The notes beneath the pieces were generated by a model, which saw only the letters and a list, made by a program, of their open reading frames with translations, had not been told where the DNA came from and did no database searches. From Pseudomonas brassicacearum (GTDB taxonomy: Bacteria; Pseudomonadota; Gammaproteobacteria; Pseudomonadales; Pseudomonadaceae), in contig NZ_MOBK01000006.1 in the NCBI RefSeq assembly GCF_003732265.1, positions 1,116,001-1,180,000 on the forward strand: a stretch of 64,000 bases of DNA. The letters run 5' to 3'. A program made the translations under genes and the position numbers. Numbering within the stretch: the first letter of the stretch is position 1; every line of letters starts with the position of its first letter. Positions 61,781 to 64,000 of this stretch are shown piece after piece.

Positions 61781-62701
61781 ATGGATCGCTTTCATGAGAT
61801 GCAGATTTTTATGGCGGTGGCCGAGGAGGAAGGTTTTGCCGCCGCGGCGCGTCGGTTGAATATCTCGCCTCCCAGCGTGACCCGTGCAATCGCCGCGATG
61901 GAAGAACGAATTGGCACCCAACTCCTTTCCCGAACGACCCGCAGCTTGCACCTGACTGAAGCAGGGCAACGCTATCTGGAAGATTGTCGACGGATACTGA
62001 ACGAAGTCGATGAAGCTGAGGAGGCCGCCGCCGACAGCTATTCGATACCGCGCGGGCACTTGACAGTAACCGCTCCGGTTATGTTTGGTGAGCTGTACAT
62101 AGCGCCGCTGTTGGCGGAGTACCTGGACCAGTTTCCCTCTGTGCATCTCAATGCTTTGCTGGTCGACCGCGTAGTGAGCATGGCTGACGAAGGCGTAGAC
62201 GTGGCAATACGCATCGGGCATTTGCATGAGAACAATCAGCACGCCATCAAAGTTGGTGAAGTGCGACAGGTAATATGTGCCGCACCTGCTTATTTTGAGC
62301 AGTACGGCAGGCCGCAGCACCCTGGAGAGTTGAGTACAGCCAACATTGTCATGTCGTCCGCCAGCCACCTCTTGAGCGATTGGCAATTTGTGAATGAAGG
62401 CAATGCACTGAGCTTTCGTTTTGAACCACGGTTGGTGGTAACCGCGAATCAGGCAGCAATCAATATTGCTTGTTTGGGCTGGGGGCTCACTCGTGTTTTG
62501 TCCTACCAGGTAGCCGGTCATGTTGCTAATGGCGGGCTGGAGGTGGTGCTCCAGGAGTTTGAGCCACCAGCGCTACCGATTCAGGTGGTTTACCAAAAAA
62601 ACAATCGAGTGCCCGCGAAGGTTCGTACGTTTGTTAATTTTCTCGCGGACCGACTTGGCCAGGATGCCGCCCTGAAGCCCGTTGTGAAGAGCGCAGACTG
62701 A
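61781..62701 (+). CDS. LysR-family regulator A of a tandem pair
   Basis: A 306-residue LysR protein with the DNA-binding domain GFAAAARRLNISPPSVTRAI (about 17-36) and effector domain. The start ATG at 61781 gives MDRFHEMQIF, similar to the start of the next gene. It shares the N-terminal form of the LysR subgroup adjacent to oxidoreductases, often called CrgA/AaeR-like. AGAGGG precedes the ATG. Its stop overlaps the next start by one base. Confidence 0.9.
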   Translation: MDRFHEMQIFMAVAEEEGFAAAARRLNISPPSVTRAIAAMEERIGTQLLSRTTRSLHLTEAGQRYLEDCRRILNEVDEAEEAAADSYSIPRGHLTVTAPVMFGELYIAPLLAEYLDQFPSVHLNALLVDRVVSMADEGVDVAIRIGHLHENNQHAIKVGEVRQVICAAPAYFEQYGRPQHPGELSTANIVMSSASHLLSDWQFVNEGNALSFRFEPRLVVTANQAAINIACLGWGLTRVLSYQVAGHVANGGLEVVLQEFEPPALPIQVVYQKNNRVPAKVRTFVNFLADRLGQDAALKPVVKSAD

Positions 62702-63612
62702 TGGATCGCTATCATGAGATGCAGATGTTTGAGGCATTGTCCGAACGTCCCAGCCTCGCCTCAGCAGCACGCCGTCTTGATGTATCCGGTCCGACGGTCG
62801 TTCGTGCCATTGCTCGGCTGGAGGCGCGGCTGGGAGTAGCGTTGTTGGTGCGTAGTACGCGAGGGGTCGCGTTGACCGAGGCCGGTGCAGCTTTCATGGT
62901 GGATTGTTCGCGCATTCTCAAGGAGATTGAGGAGGCTGAAGCTTCTGCCAAGGGGCTGCATGTCGAAGCTCAAGGCAATCTGAAGGTGATGTTGCCATTG
63001 CTTTTCAGCCGGTATGTCATGACATCGATGTTGGCAAATTATATGAGCATGTATCCGGCGGTCAGGGTATTCGCCCAATACCATGATCGGTTTCCGAACA
63101 TGAATGAGGATGGGCTGGACGTCGCGGTGTTGGTGGGCAACTTGCCAAATTCGTCTTTGATTGCGCGGCCTGTCGGTCATGTGCGTTCAATCGTATGTGG
63201 CAGCCCTGCTTACCTTGCAAGACAGGGTGAACCACAAGTACCTGAGGACCTCAGGCATCATCGATTGGTTGCCACGCACGCTTATCGAGACAAGGTTCAG
63301 TGGGACTTTCAACAGCAAGGAGAGCTAAATGCCATCAAGGCTCGTACGCGGTTGAGTTGTGCCACCGTGCAGGCAGCCATCGATGCGACAGCTCACGGTG
63401 CAGGACTGACGCGCTGCCTCAGCTATCCGTTGTACGACTATTTGAATAGCGGGCAATTGCGTCGTGTTTTACAAGCCTATGAGTTACCCGCGTTGCCCGT
63501 GCATGTGGTCTACCGCGAGGGGCGCAAAGCATCGATGCGTGTGCGCAGTTTTGTCGATTTCATCGTCGACGGCCTCCGCGAGCATCCGGCCATGCGCGCG
63601 GATGCTCCCTGA
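62701..63612 (+). CDS. LysR-family regulator B of a tandem pair
   Basis: A 303-residue LysR protein with DNA-binding domain SLASAARRLDVSGPTVVRAI (about 18-37) and effector domain. It begins MDRYHEMQMF and is clearly related to regulator A, so a tandem duplication followed by divergence is likely. The start overlaps the previous stop (TGATG), so the two are translationally coupled and made together. Two distinct LysR proteins in one unit may form heteromers or have split ligands (inference). Confidence 0.9.
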   Translation: MDRYHEMQMFEALSERPSLASAARRLDVSGPTVVRAIARLEARLGVALLVRSTRGVALTEAGAAFMVDCSRILKEIEEAEASAKGLHVEAQGNLKVMLPLLFSRYVMTSMLANYMSMYPAVRVFAQYHDRFPNMNEDGLDVAVLVGNLPNSSLIARPVGHVRSIVCGSPAYLARQGEPQVPEDLRHHRLVATHAYRDKVQWDFQQQGELNAIKARTRLSCATVQAAIDATAHGAGLTRCLSYPLYDYLNSGQLRRVLQAYELPALPVHVVYREGRKASMRVRSFVDFIVDGLREHPAMRADAP

Positions 63613-63626
63613 GTTAATGCCTCTGG

Positions 63627-63782
63627 TTACTTTGCGGTAGCTGTCGTTTCAATCACGCTGGCAACGGCTTTCGGATTGGACACCATCACAACGTGGGACG
63701 CGCCTTTGACCGCAACGGTCTTTTGGGCGTGCGCCCGCTCAGCGATAAACGCCTGTGCCTGTGCAGGAATGTTCTTGTCTTT
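63627..63782 (-). pseudogene. Truncated second copy of the alpha/beta hydrolase (3' end)
   Basis: On the - strand this encodes the last 51 residues of a hydrolase: KDKNIPAQAQAF, KTVAVKGASHVVMV and a TATAK C-terminus with stop. It matches the C-terminus of the hydrolase at 43925-44701 at 46 of 51 positions. Homology stops abruptly at about 63782, and the upstream part is replaced by the region of the conserved 32-nt element. It lacks the nucleophile Ser, so it is non-functional. Confidence 0.9.
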
Positions 63783-63800
63783 ATGAGCGTTTCAGTGAGC

Positions 63801-63832
63801 GAAACAGTGGATTGTATTTTTTGGCCGTTCTC
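63801..63832 (+). promoter_or_regulatory. Conserved 32-nt element, copy 2
   Basis: Begins GAAACAGT and ends CGTTCTC, matching the element at 44831-44862 at 27 of 32 positions. It is 77 bases upstream of the DJ-1/PfpI gene and has the same orientation relative to the downstream gene as copy 1 does to the hydrolase. A partly symmetrical GTTTC/GAAAC pair (63789-63805) overlaps its start. Confidence 0.6.
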
Positions 63833-63909
63833 CGAATAGCGGTTAAAGCGGAGCATGCACCCACACACTCAGACAGATATTCACACCCGCCGATGGAGGC
63901 TATTTCCTG

Positions 63910-64000
63910 ATGAAACGCGTGCTTATGTTGTTGGCCAATGGCGTTGAGCCTCTCGAAATGGCGGCCTTTACCGATGTGCTTGGCTGGGCCGATTTAATCG
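63910..64000 (+). CDS. DJ-1/PfpI-family protein, partial
   Basis: Only the first 30 codons are present; the gene runs off the window. The start MKRVLMLLANGVEPLEMAAF followed by TDVLGWAD is the beta-alpha start of the DJ-1/PfpI (ThiJ) glutamine-amidotransferase-like fold, with the conserved Glu (VEPLE) of the active site near residue 13. GGAGG lies ten bases before the ATG. Members handle glyoxal, protein glycation or oxidative stress; the exact subgroup cannot be told from the N-terminus. Confidence 0.8.
   Translation, partial: MKRVLMLLANGVEPLEMAAFTDVLGWADLI

Overview
The window is chromosomal DNA of a fluorescent Pseudomonas (P. fluorescens group, by inference). The evidence is the gene order accD-folC-SPOR gene-cvpA-purF-metZ, an rsmE-type CsrA protein, DUF1654 and DUF2790 proteins that I know mainly from Pseudomonas, an OprD-type porin, a typical Pseudomonas 28-nt inverted repeat at 13.8 kb, and the thrS-infC-rpmI-rplT-pheST-ihfA block. 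I assigned everything from sequence alone; no database search was possible.

Layout. 1-7.2 kb: fatty acid, folate, purine and methionine genes on one strand. 7.3-7.85 kb: tRNA-Val(TAC) and two identical tRNA-Asp(GTC) genes with a shared terminator. 8.2-13.8 kb: a molybdenum-hydroxylase operon (Tat-exported catalytic subunit, [2Fe-2S] subunit, three-haem cytochrome c, XdhC-type maturation protein). 13.9-15.2 kb: a convergent FAD amine/amino-acid oxidoreductase. 15.3-17.6 kb: tRNA-Val(GAC) followed by small genes of unknown function. 17.6-22.6 kb: exported carbonic anhydrase, a candidate small RNA or attenuator, a DUF2214 membrane protein, rsmE, a small lipoprotein, endA with a DUF1654 gene, and periplasmic asparaginase. 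22.9-30.6 kb: an unknown Gln-rich protein, then rbsBACRKD followed by an exported nucleoside hydrolase; together these could release ribose from nucleosides outside the cytoplasm, import it and phosphorylate it. 30.6-32.7 kb: small genes including a cold-shock protein and an I78-type lipoprotein. 33.0-40.5 kb: translation genes, ihfA, a MerR-type gene and tRNA-Pro(GGG).

40.5-64 kb is an accessory-looking region of short transcription units. It contains an NmrA-like oxidoreductase with a divergent LysR gene, an exported P460-type cytochrome, an exported alpha/beta hydrolase, an OprD-type porin, a TauE-like permease, an AraC regulator divergent from a carboxymuconolactone-decarboxylase-like gene, a DUF417 membrane protein, a decayed ProA-like aldehyde dehydrogenase, glutathione reductase, two glutathione transferases, a Tat-exported hydrolase plus Tat-exported isochorismatase-like pair facing a large winged-helix/ATPase regulator, cynS/cynR, two overlapping LysR genes, a truncated second copy of the alpha/beta hydrolase, and the start of a DJ-1/PfpI gene. 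The common theme is handling of electrophiles, quinones and xenobiotics (inference).

I did not find a clear-cut new system. The best leads are: (1) a conserved 32-nt element in the same orientation in front of the alpha/beta hydrolase and the DJ-1/PfpI gene, together with a truncated hydrolase copy beside the latter; (2) an isolated hairpin plus terminator near 18.6-18.7 kb that looks like a small RNA or attenuator; (3) the Tat-exported hydrolase/isochorismatase pair with a perfect palindrome upstream and a facing STAND-type regulator that has its own palindrome; (4) two direct repeats 42 bp apart between the AraC gene and its divergent neighbour.
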